Source of the DNA: Prevotella sp.
GTDB lineage: Bacteria; Bacteroidota; Bacteroidia; Bacteroidales; Bacteroidaceae
Assembly (NCBI GenBank): GCA_024695815.1
Contig: JAILHK010000016.1
Span: 1 to 39,542, forward strand
Length of the DNA: 39,542 bases
Direction: 5' to 3'
Below are positions 23,783-31,929 of this stretch, one piece after another. Each line of letters opens with the position of its first letter. The stretch's first letter is position 1. The translations under genes and the position numbers were made by a program. Below the pieces are notes generated by a model. That model was not told the DNA's origin and ran no database searches. It was given only the letters and a program-made list of their open reading frames with translations.

Positions 23783-24694
23783 AATCTGCTCAGGAAGTAC
23801 ATGAATAGAAAAAGAATCGGCAGGCGATTCCCACAGTCGTCCATCTATGCCTATTCGGATCTTTTTAGCCTCTTCGATATTCAACTTCCTAGTACGATAA
23901 GGATGCACGCTGCGATGGTTCAACAATCGTCCGCTGACCAGCAACCAAAGTCCATTCAACAACTGTTTGATGCTGGAGTTATACACCACCGACACATCAA
24001 GCATGCCACTATAAGGCACAGCATTAGGCGTTTGTCCATAACCAAGAGCATTTCCGACACAAACGGTCATCACCTTACGATCGATAACCTCATAGTTGAT
24101 ATCAATACGCATCTTGTAATCGTGGCGATGGAATATCATCACCACCAGAGAAGACAGGAAGGCCAACTTGACGGAGCCTAACTTCTGACGGGCCTGACGA
24201 CGCAAGTTCATTATATCGGCTATCAGTCCCATATTGATACAATTCAGGAAGTAGCGATTCACGTCATGTCCCTCGTCATCTTGATAGGTGATACATCCCA
24301 AGTCCACCTTTCTGACGCGCTGCTTCAACAACCACTCCACGGACTGCGCATCTTCACGCTCGGTGAAGCCCCAAAAGCGGGCAAAGTCGTTCAACAAGCC
24401 ATTGGGAATAACACCCAGAGAGATGCGGTTGCGTACCTCCTGATCCTCACGCATCAGACAGTTCACAGCATCGTTCAAGGCGGAGTCGCCACCCACAATG
24501 ATAATGGTCTTATAACCATTGCGAATCAACATCGTCATCAGGCGCTCGACACTATCAACAGATTCGCTTTGAACCATATCATAAAGCACACCACGACTAT
24601 CCAGCTCCTGCTGAATGCGCATCCAGTGCTTGCGGTGACGTCCTAAACCCTTTTTAGGACAATAAAGGATACCCCATCTCTCTACTTCTGCCAT
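23762..24694 (-). CDS. diacylglycerol/lipid-kinase-family protein
   Basis: A 310-residue protein with the YegS/DAGK layout: N-terminal nucleotide-binding domain (about 5-135) and C-terminal beta-sandwich (about 140-305). The signature reads VGGDSALNDAVNCLM (about 68-82), where the family consensus is GGDGTxNEVxNG, so the second Gly is Ser and Thr is Ala. It continues LGVIPNGLLNDFARFWGF instead of the usual P-x-GT-x-NDFAR. NCINMGLIADIM and the late GIDGRLWE are normal. It may phosphorylate a lipid such as diacylglycerol or a sphingoid base at the membrane, or be altered in nucleotide use. It overlaps the end of miaA by 13 bases, so the two are co-translated. Confidence 0.72.
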   Translation of the reverse strand: MAEVERWGILYCPKKGLGRHRKHWMRIQQELDSRGVLYDMVQSESVDSVERLMTMLIRNGYKTIIIVGGDSALNDAVNCLMREDQEVRNRISLGVIPNGLLNDFARFWGFTEREDAQSVEWLLKQRVRKVDLGCITYQDDEGHDVNRYFLNCINMGLIADIMNLRRQARQKLGSVKLAFLSSLVVMIFHRHDYKMRIDINYEVIDRKVMTVCVGNALGYGQTPNAVPYSGMLDVSVVYNSSIKQLLNGLWLLVSGRLLNHRSVHPYRTRKLNIEEAKKIRIGIDGRLWESPADSFSIHVLPEQINFLIPD

Positions 24695-25623
24695 ATCTCG
24701 ATTATCTTATTTACTTTCTCGTCCATCGGTAGCGTTGCATCAATCCAATGAATATGCATGCCACGTCTTTCCATGCCGCGGAACCAGGTCATCTGGCGTT
24801 TAGCAAACTGATGGATTGCAATCTCCAACTGTCGGAACATCTCTTCATAAGTCAGTTTACCAATGACATACTCCGTCAGGTACTTATACTCCAGCCCATA
24901 ATAAATGAGGTCTTCGGCAGGAATACCTTCGTCTATCAGTGCACGCACCTCGTCAACCATCCCCTCGTCCAATCGAGCCTTCAGTCTTCGGGTGATTTTC
25001 TCACGGCGCAGTTCACGGTCGATATTCACACCAATAAGCAGTGCGCCCTCCCCTATCCCATCCGATGAAACGTCGTTAGCCGCTCCTGCCTCCTGCGAAG
25101 ACTTGAACTGCTGACTACCGTATTCTATCTCGATAGCCCGGATGGCACGTTGGGCCGTATCAACATCGGTGGTGTTATGCATCACAGAGCCATTCTTAGC
25201 CTTCAACTCCTTGAGCATTTCCGTCAGCTCCGCAAGACTCTTTCCTTCAAGACTGGCACGCAGATCTGGATTCTGAGGCACTGGCGACAACTGGTAGTTC
25301 TTCAGCACAGCCTCGATATAGAGGCCTGTACCACCACACAGGATAGGTGTCCGTCCACGTTCTACAATCCCCTGATAAGCCCGATGAAAGTCCTGTTGAT
25401 ATTGAAAGAGGTTATATTTTGTACCTGGTTCACAGATATCAATCAGATGATAAGGCACGCCTTCATATTCCACCAAGTCCTTGCCAGTACCGATATCCAT
25501 TCTGCGATACACCTGACGAGAGTCGGCCGAGATTATCTCGCCGTCCACTCGCTTTGCCACGGCCACGGCCAAAGGTGTCTTTCCACTGGCTGTAGGCCCA
25601 AGTATGGTTATCATCTGTTTCAT
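24682..25623 (-). CDS. miaA: tRNA dimethylallyltransferase
   Basis: MiaA transfers the dimethylallyl group to A37 of tRNAs reading UNN codons. The 313-residue protein has the P-loop GPTASGKTPLAVAVA (residues 9-23), DSRQVYRRMDIGTGK, CGGTGLYIEAVL, DTAQRAIRAIEI and the late QFAKRQMTWFRGM. The stretch about 173-195 (Ser/Ala/Gly-rich) is an insertion relative to compact MiaA proteins, and GLEYKYLTEYV replaces the usual GYxE block, which suggests the second MiaA paralogue that many Bacteroidales carry. The gene starts 10 bases after a -7 element and overlaps the lipid-kinase gene. Confidence 0.88.
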   Translation of the reverse strand: MKQMITILGPTASGKTPLAVAVAKRVDGEIISADSRQVYRRMDIGTGKDLVEYEGVPYHLIDICEPGTKYNLFQYQQDFHRAYQGIVERGRTPILCGGTGLYIEAVLKNYQLSPVPQNPDLRASLEGKSLAELTEMLKELKAKNGSVMHNTTDVDTAQRAIRAIEIEYGSQQFKSSQEAGAANDVSSDGIGEGALLIGVNIDRELRREKITRRLKARLDEGMVDEVRALIDEGIPAEDLIYYGLEYKYLTEYVIGKLTYEEMFRQLEIAIHQFAKRQMTWFRGMERRGMHIHWIDATLPMDEKVNKIIEIWQK

Positions 25624-25631
25624 ATCAATTG

Positions 25632-25639
25632 CAAAAGTA
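25632..25639 (-). promoter_or_regulatory. -7 element of miaA
   Basis: Minus-strand TACTTTTG, nine bases before the start codon, implying a very short leader. No clear -33 box. Confidence 0.55.
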
Positions 25640-25683
25640 CGAAATATTATCTAATCTAAGCATTTTATCCGAAAAAAAGTTTG

Positions 25684-25691
25684 TACCTTTG
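25684..25691 (+). promoter_or_regulatory. -7 element of the EamA transporter gene
   Basis: TACCTTTG, eight bases before the start at 25700, again giving a very short leader. The -33 region is AT-rich without a clear TTTG. Confidence 0.6.
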
Positions 25692-25699
25692 TACGCGTT

Positions 25700-26623
25700 A
25701 TGGATAACAAGCAACCACTTTATGCACATCTGTCGATGTTTGCTGCTTGTGCCATCTGGGGACTGATGGCACCATTGGGAAAAGATGCCATGAACAACGG
25801 ACTCGACGGTCCGTCGATGGTAATGATTCGCGTGATGGGCGGTGCCGTTTTGTTCTGGATAGCCTCGCTTTTCACCAAATACGAGCATGTGCCCCTGAAA
25901 CATGTGTTCACCTTCGCTGGTGCTGCCGTCTTTGGCATTGTGTGCAACCAATGTGGTTTCACCATTGGCCTGTCATTCACATCGCCCATCAATGCCAGCA
26001 TTGTCACCACCTCCATGCCTATTTTCGCCATGCTGTTGGCTGCGCTTATCCTCAAAGAGCCACTTACCAGCAAGAAAGTGCTAGGTGTCCTGATGGGATG
26101 CAGCGGAGCACTGATGCTTATCCTCACATCGGCTACTCATGCCAGCGATAAGGTAGGCGACATCCGCGGCGACCTTTGTTGTCTGGGAGCCCAGTTCTCT
26201 TACGCACTCTACCTGTCGCTTTTCAATAGGTTCATCAAGCAGTATAGCGTCTTCACTGTCAACAAATGGATGTTCCTCTGGGCCACCATCATCTTGATGC
26301 CCTTGGTGGGTCCACATACGTTCACAATGGTAAGTGGAGAACTGTCAGCCAAAACATTTCTTGAGACCGCCTATGTAGTTTTCTTTGGCACCTTCGTCGG
26401 CTACATTTTGATTATCAAAGCCCAAAAGGTGTTACGTCCCACAGTGGTCTCTGTCTATAACTACGTGCAACCCATCGTTGCCGTTGCTGTCAGCGTAATG
26501 ACCGGAATCGGCATCATGAAATGGAGTCATGCGCTTGCCATCATCTTGGTATTCGGTGGCGTCACGCTGGTAACCAAGTCAAAGAGTCGTCACGACATAG
26601 AAGACAAAGAGTCTGCCCATTAA
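25700..26623 (+). CDS. EamA/DMT-family membrane transporter
   Basis: A 307-residue inner-membrane protein with about ten hydrophobic helices in two EamA repeats (about 8-142 and 155-292). Typical features are AAIWG-like CAIWGLMAPLGK in helix 1, SFTSPINASIVTTSMPIFAMLLA, LKEPLT and, in the second repeat, SVYNYVQPIVAVAVS. Members export or import small metabolites such as amino acids, purines or drugs; the substrate cannot be told from sequence. It is transcribed alone, divergent from miaA and convergent with the methionine sulfoxide reductase gene. Its last codons lie in a decayed 40-bp tandem repeat. Confidence 0.88.
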   Translation: MDNKQPLYAHLSMFAACAIWGLMAPLGKDAMNNGLDGPSMVMIRVMGGAVLFWIASLFTKYEHVPLKHVFTFAGAAVFGIVCNQCGFTIGLSFTSPINASIVTTSMPIFAMLLAALILKEPLTSKKVLGVLMGCSGALMLILTSATHASDKVGDIRGDLCCLGAQFSYALYLSLFNRFIKQYSVFTVNKWMFLWATIILMPLVGPHTFTMVSGELSAKTFLETAYVVFFGTFVGYILIIKAQKVLRPTVVSVYNYVQPIVAVAVSVMTGIGIMKWSHALAIILVFGGVTLVTKSKSRHDIEDKESAH

Positions 26624-26692
26624 GACGCTTCACGACATGATAGGCGAAAAGCCTATCAATTAACACTCTTCACGACACAGAAGACAGATTTC
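26591..26692. repeat. decayed 40-bp tandem repeat across two convergent gene ends
   Basis: The string CACGACA begins at 26591, 26631 and 26671, exactly 40 bp apart. The first two full units agree at about 27 of 40 positions; the third agrees with the first over its first 20 or so bases. Unit 1 contains the transporter stop codon, and unit 2 reaches the stop of the reductase gene. Confidence 0.55.
26638..26658. terminator. hairpin between convergent transporter and reductase genes
   Basis: TGATAGGC (26638-26645) pairs perfectly with GCCTATCA (26651-26658) around GAAAA. It fills the gap between two stop codons, with weak AT-rich flanks on both sides, so it is a plausible bidirectional terminator. 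Confidence 0.5.
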
Positions 26693-27121
26693 TTCCAGGT
26701 ATTTCTGATCTATCGCATCAAAGGTATTCAGATGTTCGCTATCAATGTCGAGCACAGCAATCACGCGTTCTGAATCATCCTTAGAGAAGATGGGCACCAC
26801 AATCTCCGAACGCGAAGCACTGCTACAAGCAATATGTCCAGGAAACTCCTCAACGTCGGGCACCACAATTGTTTGACGTTGTTTCCACGCCGTGCCGCAG
26901 ACACCTTTTCCAAAACCGATATGCATGCAGGCCACTGGTCCCTGAAACGGACCAAGTATTAACTCATCATTCTTCACACGATAGAAGCCTGTCCACCAGA
27001 ACTTCATCTCCTGATGAAGCAAAGCTGCCACATTACTCATAATCGCAATCTGGTCTTTCTCGCCCTCCACCAAAGCATGAACCTGATTAACTAACAACTG
27101 ATATCTTTCTTCTTTTTCCAT
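26660..27121 (-). CDS. msrC: free methionine-(R)-sulfoxide reductase (GAF domain)
   Basis: This enzyme reduces free Met-R-sulfoxide, protecting the cell from oxidants. The start at 27121 (MEKEERYQLL) is chosen because the -7 element lies at 27145-27152; the longer frame would begin upstream of the promoter. The 153-residue GAF domain has FWWTGFYRV, LGPFQGPVACMHI, GKGVCGTAW and PGHIACSSASRSEIVVP, with Cys65, Cys75 and Cys99. Their spacing (10 and 24) equals that of the three active-site cysteines reported for the E. coli enzyme (84, 94, 118). A Cys-rich tail (CLLCREEC) is extra. Confidence 0.92.
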   Translation of the reverse strand: MEKEERYQLLVNQVHALVEGEKDQIAIMSNVAALLHQEMKFWWTGFYRVKNDELILGPFQGPVACMHIGFGKGVCGTAWKQRQTIVVPDVEEFPGHIACSSASRSEIVVPIFSKDDSERVIAVLDIDSEHLNTFDAIDQKYLEEICLLCREEC

Positions 27122-27144
27122 AGCTCTTATCAATAAAACAGTGA

Positions 27145-27175
27145 CAAAGGTACACATAAAAAGCCGTCCGACAAA
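27145..27175 (-). promoter_or_regulatory. msrC promoter overlapping the gapA terminator
   Basis: Minus-strand TACCTTTG (27152-27145) with TTTG (27175-27172) 19 bases upstream. The TTTG box is the loop of the gapA terminator hairpin, and the terminator U-tract lies in the promoter spacer. Confidence 0.7.
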
Positions 27176-27185
27176 ATCGAACGGC
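27158..27185 (-). terminator. gapA terminator
   Basis: Stem 27177-27185 with 27163-27171 (nine pairs, one G-T), 5-nt loop, then five T on the minus strand (complement of 27158-27162). It lies 27 bases after the gapA stop. Confidence 0.85.
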
Positions 27186-27212
27186 TCAATTTATAACTGA
27201 TTTTGAAAAATC

Positions 27213-28238
27213 TTATTTCAGCTCAGCGAGGTACTTGATAGTACGAACCATCTGAGAAGTGTAAGAGTTCTCATTGTCGTACCAAGAAACAACCTGTACG
27301 AGTGAGTTGCCATCCTCCATCTTGCTTACCATGGTCTGGTTAGCGTCGAAGAGTGAACCGAACTTCATACCGATGATGTCGCTAGAAACCAGCTTCTCCT
27401 CAGTGTAACCGAAGCTCTCGTTCTGAGCAGCCTTCATGGCAGCGTTGATGCTCTCTACAGTTACATCACCCTTAACAACAGCGTGCAGGATAGTGGTAGA
27501 ACCTGTAGGAGTTGGAACGCGCTGAGCAGCACCGATCAGCTTACCGTTCAGCTCAGGAATTACGAGACCGATAGCCTTAGCAGCACCAGTTGAGTTAGGA
27601 ACGATGTTCTGAGCACCAGCACGAGCGCGCTGAACATCACCCTTGCGCTGAGGACCATCGAGGATCATCTGGTCACCAGTGTAAGCGTGAACAGTGGTCA
27701 TGATACCGCTCTGGATTGGAGCGAGGTCGTTCAGAGCCTTGGTCATAGGAGCCAAGCAGTTTGTTGTGCAAGAAGCAGCTGAGATAACGGTGTCAGCAGG
27801 AGTTAGAGTCTTGTGGTTTACATTGTAAACGATAGTAGGCAGATCGTTACCAGCAGGAGCAGAGATAACAACCTTCTTAGCACCAGCTGTCAGGTGAGCA
27901 GAAGCCTTCTCCTTAGAAGTGTAGAAACCTGTGCACTCCAGAACAACGTCTACGTCCAGCTTACCCCAGGGCAGCTCAGCAGCGTTAGGAATAGCATAGA
28001 TGGTGATCTTCTTGCCATCAACAACGATGAAGTCCTCACCAGCCTCTACAGTGTGCTTGTTCTCACCGAACTTGCCACAGAAACCACCCTGAGCGGTGTC
28101 ATACTTCAACAGGTGAGCCAGCATCTTAGGACTGGTCAAGTCGTTGATTGCTACTACTTCATAACCTTCAGCCTCGAACATCTGACGGAAAGCGAGGCGA
28201 CCGATACGGCCAAAACCGTTAATTGCTACTTTTGTCAT
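27213..28238 (-). CDS. gapA: glyceraldehyde-3-phosphate dehydrogenase, type I
   Basis: The glycolytic enzyme converts glyceraldehyde-3-phosphate, NAD+ and phosphate to 1,3-bisphosphoglycerate. The 341-residue protein shows the NAD Rossmann start [16 protein letters not shown], the catalytic [12 protein letters not shown] (Cys near residue 156), the partner His in [20 protein letters not shown]-like [14 protein letters not shown] and the C-terminal [18 protein letters not shown] near residue 33 keeps the Asp typical of NAD preference. Codon choice is strongly biased, as expected for a highly expressed gene. Transcribed alone from a promoter at 28321 with a leader of about 75 bases. Confidence 0.98.
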   Translation of the reverse strand: MTKVAINGFGRIGRLAFRQMFEAEGYEVVAINDLTSPKMLAHLLKYDTAQGGFCGKFGENKHTVEAGEDFIVVDGKKITIYAIPNAAELPWGKLDVDVVLECTGFYTSKEKASAHLTAGAKKVVISAPAGNDLPTIVYNVNHKTLTPADTVISAASCTTNCLAPMTKALNDLAPIQSGIMTTVHAYTGDQMILDGPQRKGDVQRARAGAQNIVPNSTGAAKAIGLVIPELNGKLIGAAQRVPTPTGSTTILHAVVKGDVTVESINAAMKAAQNESFGYTEEKLVSSDIIGMKFGSLFDANQTMVSKMEDGNSLVQVVSWYDNENSYTSQMVRTIKYLAELK

Positions 28239-28320
28239 TTTTCTTAATTATTTAAATGGGTTATACCTAATTTTTCAATTTTTTTCGCGCCTTTTCGACA
28301 CTTTTTTCTGATTTCGAGTG

Positions 28321-28328
28321 CAAAGTTA
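28321..28328 (-). promoter_or_regulatory. -7 element of gapA
   Basis: Minus-strand TAACTTTG (28328-28321), about 82 bases before the start codon. No convincing -33 TTTG. The leader is AT-rich. Confidence 0.6.
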
Positions 28329-28340
28329 CAAAATAATTCT

Positions 28341-28348
28341 TATATTTG
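28341..28348 (+). promoter_or_regulatory. possible -7 element of mscL
   Basis: TATATTTG fits TAnnTTTG and would give a leader of about 135 bases before mscL at 28490. Within that leader, 28416-28427 can form a small GAAA-loop stem. No closer promoter was found. Weak support. Confidence 0.35.
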
Positions 28349-28489
28349 CACGTGATTTCATTCTTAATTAAAGTGAAAAGTGACCATAGGAATGTGAAAA
28401 ATGAGCTATATCAAGGTCGAAAGGCCAAGATTGCTAAACGCAGATTGCAAAATTAACATTATATATTAATCATTTAAAAATTAAACGTT

Positions 28490-28915
28490 ATGGGATTTAT
28501 TAAGGAATTCAAGGAGTTTGCCATGAAGGGCAACGTGATGGACATGGCAGTCGGTGTCATCATCGGCGGTGCATTTGGTAAGATTGTTACGAGTCTGGTT
28601 AACGACGTGCTGATGCCCATCATCAGTCTGTGCACAGGCGGTATTGACTTTACCAATCTGTTTGTCAACCTCAGCGACGACACCAAGTATGCCACCCTGG
28701 CTGCTGCTCAGGAGGCTGGTGCATCAGTGTTCGCTTACGGATCATTCATCCAGAACATCATCGACTTCATCATCATCGCATTCTGTATCTTCCTGATGAT
28801 CAAGGGTATGAACAAGCTGAACCGCAAGAAGGAAGAACCCGAGCCCGAGGCTCCCGCAGGACCCACACAGGAAGAGCTGCTGGCTGAAATCCGCGACTTG
28901 CTGAAGACGAAATAA
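28490..28915 (+). CDS. mscL: large-conductance mechanosensitive channel
   Basis: MscL opens under membrane tension to release solutes during hypo-osmotic shock. The 141-residue protein has the amphipathic N-terminal helix [20 protein letters not shown], pore-lining TM1 with Gly-rich [23 protein letters not shown] (about 21-44), a periplasmic loop (about 50-82), TM2 (about 84-105: [19 protein letters not shown]) and a charged C-terminal bundle with [24 protein letters not shown]. Length and layout are standard. It is a single-gene unit with its own terminator at 28941-28979. Confidence 0.97.
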   Translation: MGFIKEFKEFAMKGNVMDMAVGVIIGGAFGKIVTSLVNDVLMPIISLCTGGIDFTNLFVNLSDDTKYATLAAAQEAGASVFAYGSFIQNIIDFIIIAFCIFLMIKGMNKLNRKKEEPEPEAPAGPTQEELLAEIRDLLKTK

Positions 28916-28940
28916 ATCAAGAAAACGACTATTATTCATT

Positions 28941-28979
28941 ATATAAGGTGGCAATTATTTTGTCACCTTATATTTTTTG
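28941..28979 (+). terminator. mscL terminator
   Basis: A 14-bp stem (28941-28954 with 28960-28973, one G-T pair), 5-nt loop, and six T after the stem. It ends at the SulP promoter: the TTTG box (28959-28962) is in the loop and right arm. Confidence 0.85.
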
Positions 28980-28989
28980 CATATCTTTG
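28959..28989 (+). promoter_or_regulatory. promoter of the SulP gene
   Basis: TTTG (28959-28962), a 19-base spacer and TATCTTTG (28982-28989). The start codon follows 25 bases later. Confidence 0.75.
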
Positions 28990-29014
28990 CAGTCGAAAAT
29001 CAATTTTTAGGATA

Positions 29015-30721
29015 ATGAAGACTTTAGATTTCAAGCCGAAAGCGTTTTCGGTACTTAAGAATTACAACAAGCAGACCTTCATGGCCGACCTCATGGCCGG
29101 ACTCATCGTAGGTATCGTTGCTTTGCCGTTGGCCATTGCCTTCGGTATTGCCAGCGGTGTGTCGCCCGAGAAGGGTATCATCACCGCTATCGTTGCCGGA
29201 CTGGCCATCTCGCTCTTCGGAGGTTCGAAGGTGCAGATTGGCGGACCAACCGGTGCATTCATCGTCATCGTCTATGGCATCATCCAGCAATACGGCATAC
29301 AGGGCCTGACCGTTGCCACGCTCATGGCCGGTGTGTTCCTCATCCTGCTGGGCGTGCTGCGTCTGGGTACCATCATCAAGTACATCCCCTACCCCATTGT
29401 GGTGGGTTTCACCTCGGGTATCGCCGTCACCATTTTCTCCACTCAGGTCAAGGACCTGCTGGGAATGACGATGGACTCGGTTCCCAGCGACTTCGTCGAG
29501 AAATGGATAGCTTATATATATAATATAGGTAATATCGACTGCTGGAGTGCCTTGGTAGGTATTGTCAGTGTGGTGATTATTGCCGTGTGGCCCATGATGG
29601 CACGCAAGCTCCACCTGTCGCCCCTCAGGTCGCTGCCCGGCTCGCTGGTGGCTATCATCCTGATGACCATTGTCGCCCTGTTGCTGAAGCAGTATGCAGG
29701 GGTGACCTCCATCGAGACCATCGGCGACCGTTTCAGCATCTCCAGCCAACTGCCCGGCGCCGTCGTGCCCGAGCTGTCGTGGGAAGTAATCAAGGGACTC
29801 GTCGGTCCTGCCGTCACCATTGCCGTCTTGGGTGCTATCGAGTCGTTGCTGTCGGCTACCGTTGCCGACGGTGTCATTGGCGACCACCACAACTCGAACA
29901 CCGAACTCATCGGACAGGGCATTGCCAACATCGTGTCGCCCATCTTCGGCGGTATTCCTGCTACGGGAGCCATCGCCCGTACTATGACCAATATCAACAA
30001 CGGCGGACGCACCCCCGTGGCTGGCATCATCCACGCCATCGTGTTGCTGTTCATCTTCCTCTTCCTCATGCCGCTGGCACAATACATTCCTATGGCTTGC
30101 CTGGCGGGCGTGCTGGTAGTTGTCGCATACGGCATGAGCGGATGGCGTTCGTTCCTGGCCATGACGCGTCGCAATCCTAAGAGCGACGTCACCGTCCTGT
30201 TGCTGACGTTCTTCCTCACCATCATCTTCGACCTCACCATCGCCATCGAGTTCGGACTCATCTGTGCCTGTCTGCTCTTCATGCGCCGTATGGCCGAGAC
30301 CACCGAGGTACATGCCGTACTCAACGAGATCGACCTCAACGAGGACGCCGACATGCAGGCTGGCAATCTGGAACACCTCACCATCCCCGAGGGCGTCGAG
30401 GTCTACGAAATCAATGGTCCTTACTTCTTCGGAGCCGGCACGCGTTTCGAGGACATCATGGCGCGCTATGGCCGACATCCCAAGGTGCGCATCATCCGTA
30501 TGCGCAAGGTACCCTTCATCGATTCTACAGGTATGCACAACCTCGAGAACATGTGCCGCATGAATCAGAAGGAAGGCGTCACCGTCGTACTGTCAGGCGT
30601 CAATCCCAAGGTCGAGGCAGTGCTGAAGCGCAACAATTTCCAACAGCTGTTGGGCGAAAAGAACATCTGCAATCACATCGACCTGGCACTGGCCCGCGCA
30701 AACGAAATTGCTACCGCCTAA
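29015..30721 (+). CDS. SulP-family anion transporter with STAS domain
   Basis: A 568-residue inner-membrane permease for sulfate, bicarbonate or a dicarboxylate. The transmembrane part (about 20-420) has the SulP blocks DLMAGLIVGIVALPLAIAFG, GGSKVQIGGPTGAFIVIV, VVGFTSGIAVTIF, AIESLLSATVADG and GNIVSPIFGG-like IANIVSPIFGGIPATGAIAR. The cytoplasmic STAS domain (about 450-560) includes VYEINGPYFFGAG and the IDSTGMHNLE motif that is phosphorylated in anti-sigma antagonists. The substrate cannot be fixed from sequence; Na-dependent bicarbonate uptake is one possibility in this family. Its last ten bases overlap the end of the convergent gene. Confidence 0.92.
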   Translation: MKTLDFKPKAFSVLKNYNKQTFMADLMAGLIVGIVALPLAIAFGIASGVSPEKGIITAIVAGLAISLFGGSKVQIGGPTGAFIVIVYGIIQQYGIQGLTVATLMAGVFLILLGVLRLGTIIKYIPYPIVVGFTSGIAVTIFSTQVKDLLGMTMDSVPSDFVEKWIAYIYNIGNIDCWSALVGIVSVVIIAVWPMMARKLHLSPLRSLPGSLVAIILMTIVALLLKQYAGVTSIETIGDRFSISSQLPGAVVPELSWEVIKGLVGPAVTIAVLGAIESLLSATVADGVIGDHHNSNTELIGQGIANIVSPIFGGIPATGAIARTMTNINNGGRTPVAGIIHAIVLLFIFLFLMPLAQYIPMACLAGVLVVVAYGMSGWRSFLAMTRRNPKSDVTVLLLTFFLTIIFDLTIAIEFGLICACLLFMRRMAETTEVHAVLNEIDLNEDADMQAGNLEHLTIPEGVEVYEINGPYFFGAGTRFEDIMARYGRHPKVRIIRMRKVPFIDSTGMHNLENMCRMNQKEGVTVVLSGVNPKVEAVLKRNNFQQLLGEKNICNHIDLALARANEIATA

Positions 30722-31808
30722 GCGCGATATTGTAATTGACGTATTTTGGATTTCCCGTCACATCCTCTATCACACGGATCGATGGCGGGAAATTCACATT
30801 TTCATGCTGGGCCACACCCTTCGTCGCCAGGATAGTCAGGTTGCTCACAGGCTCGTGGAACGTGTCAATCTCGAAATACTGACCTTTCCATATGAAGCTG
30901 CGGCGCGTCTTGCGAATGGTGGCACGGTAGGGGTCGGCCTGTTGCAACAGCGACTCATACAGCGCATTCGTCACCTGGCGCTCCGTCTCCAGCACCTCGC
31001 CGTTCGCGAGGCGTTTCTTCGTCTTGTGCACGTTCACCACCTCACTACCCCAGTCGCGACGGCGCAGACGGATCTCACAGTCAGGATCTGCCACCAGGTA
31101 CGTCTGGGTAATCTCGCTCTCCACACACTCGGGCAGTTCACCCGTCACCTCGACCAGATAACTACGCTCGTCCTCGACGGGCTGTGGAATCTCAAGCACG
31201 TTCGATATCGCCTTCAGCACATGGTTCAGCTTCGTGTCGAAGTTGTTGTGGTTGTCGATGACCCGCAGGTGCGGATGGCCCGTCCATGCACGGTTCACCT
31301 TCTTGTCCAGGTCGCGGGCCAGTCGCAGACCTTCCTCGTTGGCCTGCTCGTAACGCGTCGAATTCGTCGCCGTCGTGTAATACTGCTCAGCACCGTCGGC
31401 AGCACTCACCAGGTGCAGCACGGCATCATAGCGTTTGCGCAACTCGTTCGTCGTCGTGCCACACTTCTCGCACAGCTCGTCCCACATTCCACGGTCGATA
31501 TACGCCGAGATGTCCAGCGTACCGCGGTCGCACACCACGAAGGTCGGTTTCGTACACGTCTCCGCCAGATGCATAAACGAGTCCTCCAATGCCAGCTGCG
31601 TTTTCAGGATGGCCAACTCGCCCTCGTAGTAAAGCTTGGGGTTAGGCGTCAGATAACTCCATCCGCCCTGACTATACATCGTAGGCACCTCAGGAACGGC
31701 AAACACCTTGAAACCCAGGTTCGAGAAGTGTTCAATGATGCGCACCAGGGCCGTCGTCTTGCCTGCACACGGCCCGCCCGTCAACACGATTCGCTTGATA
31801 TCTTTCAT
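30711..31808 (-). CDS. Ttd14-like AAA_28 ATPase fused to a CYTH-type domain
   Basis: The start at 31808 (MKDIKRIVLTGGP) is chosen because the promoter lies at 31832-31839; the frame upstream of it crosses that promoter. The 365-residue protein has an N-terminal P-loop domain (about 1-190) with GGPCAGKTTALVRI (Walker A), FAVPEVPTMY and VVCDRGTLDISAY. The C-terminal half (about 205-345) resembles a CYTH/triphosphate-tunnel fold: ITQTYLVADPDCEIRLRRRDWG, KTKKRLANGEVLETERQV and FIWKGQYFEIDTF. This arrangement matches the eukaryotic Ttd14 protein. A nucleotide- or polyphosphate-related function is likely; the exact reaction is unknown. Confidence 0.75.
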   Translation of the reverse strand: MKDIKRIVLTGGPCAGKTTALVRIIEHFSNLGFKVFAVPEVPTMYSQGGWSYLTPNPKLYYEGELAILKTQLALEDSFMHLAETCTKPTFVVCDRGTLDISAYIDRGMWDELCEKCGTTTNELRKRYDAVLHLVSAADGAEQYYTTATNSTRYEQANEEGLRLARDLDKKVNRAWTGHPHLRVIDNHNNFDTKLNHVLKAISNVLEIPQPVEDERSYLVEVTGELPECVESEITQTYLVADPDCEIRLRRRDWGSEVVNVHKTKKRLANGEVLETERQVTNALYESLLQQADPYRATIRKTRRSFIWKGQYFEIDTFHEPVSNLTILATKGVAQHENVNFPPSIRVIEDVTGNPKYVNYNIALRR

Positions 31809-31831
31809 TGCAGTAGTAATTATTGTGTTTG

Positions 31832-31839
31832 CAAAATTA
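31832..31839 (-). promoter_or_regulatory. -7 element of the Ttd14-like gene
   Basis: Minus-strand TAATTTTG, 23 bases before the start codon. The -33 box is unclear. Confidence 0.55.
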
Positions 31840-31882
31840 CGAAATATTTGTGAAATACGATGGCATATTACGTTTTTTTTCG

Positions 31883-31890
31883 TAACTTTG
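31883..31890 (+). promoter_or_regulatory. -7 element of glnA
   Basis: TAACTTTG, 39 bases before the chosen ATG at 31930. Its position argues against any start upstream of 31890; an ATG at 31903 would leave almost no leader. Confidence 0.65.
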
Positions 31891-31929
31891 CCCAAAATAT
31901 TTATGCAAACCTCAAACAAACAAAAGAAA

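Noticed and set aside
29024..30538. A 504-codon open frame antisense to the SulP gene
   Set aside because: It is very rich in Asp, Gly, His and Gln with no fold or motif, and fully overlaps a well-supported transporter; a shadow of its codon use.
31708..31929. An N-terminal extension of glutamine synthetase
   Set aside because: It crosses the neighbouring gene's start and the -7 element at 31883; the family N-terminus begins near 31930.
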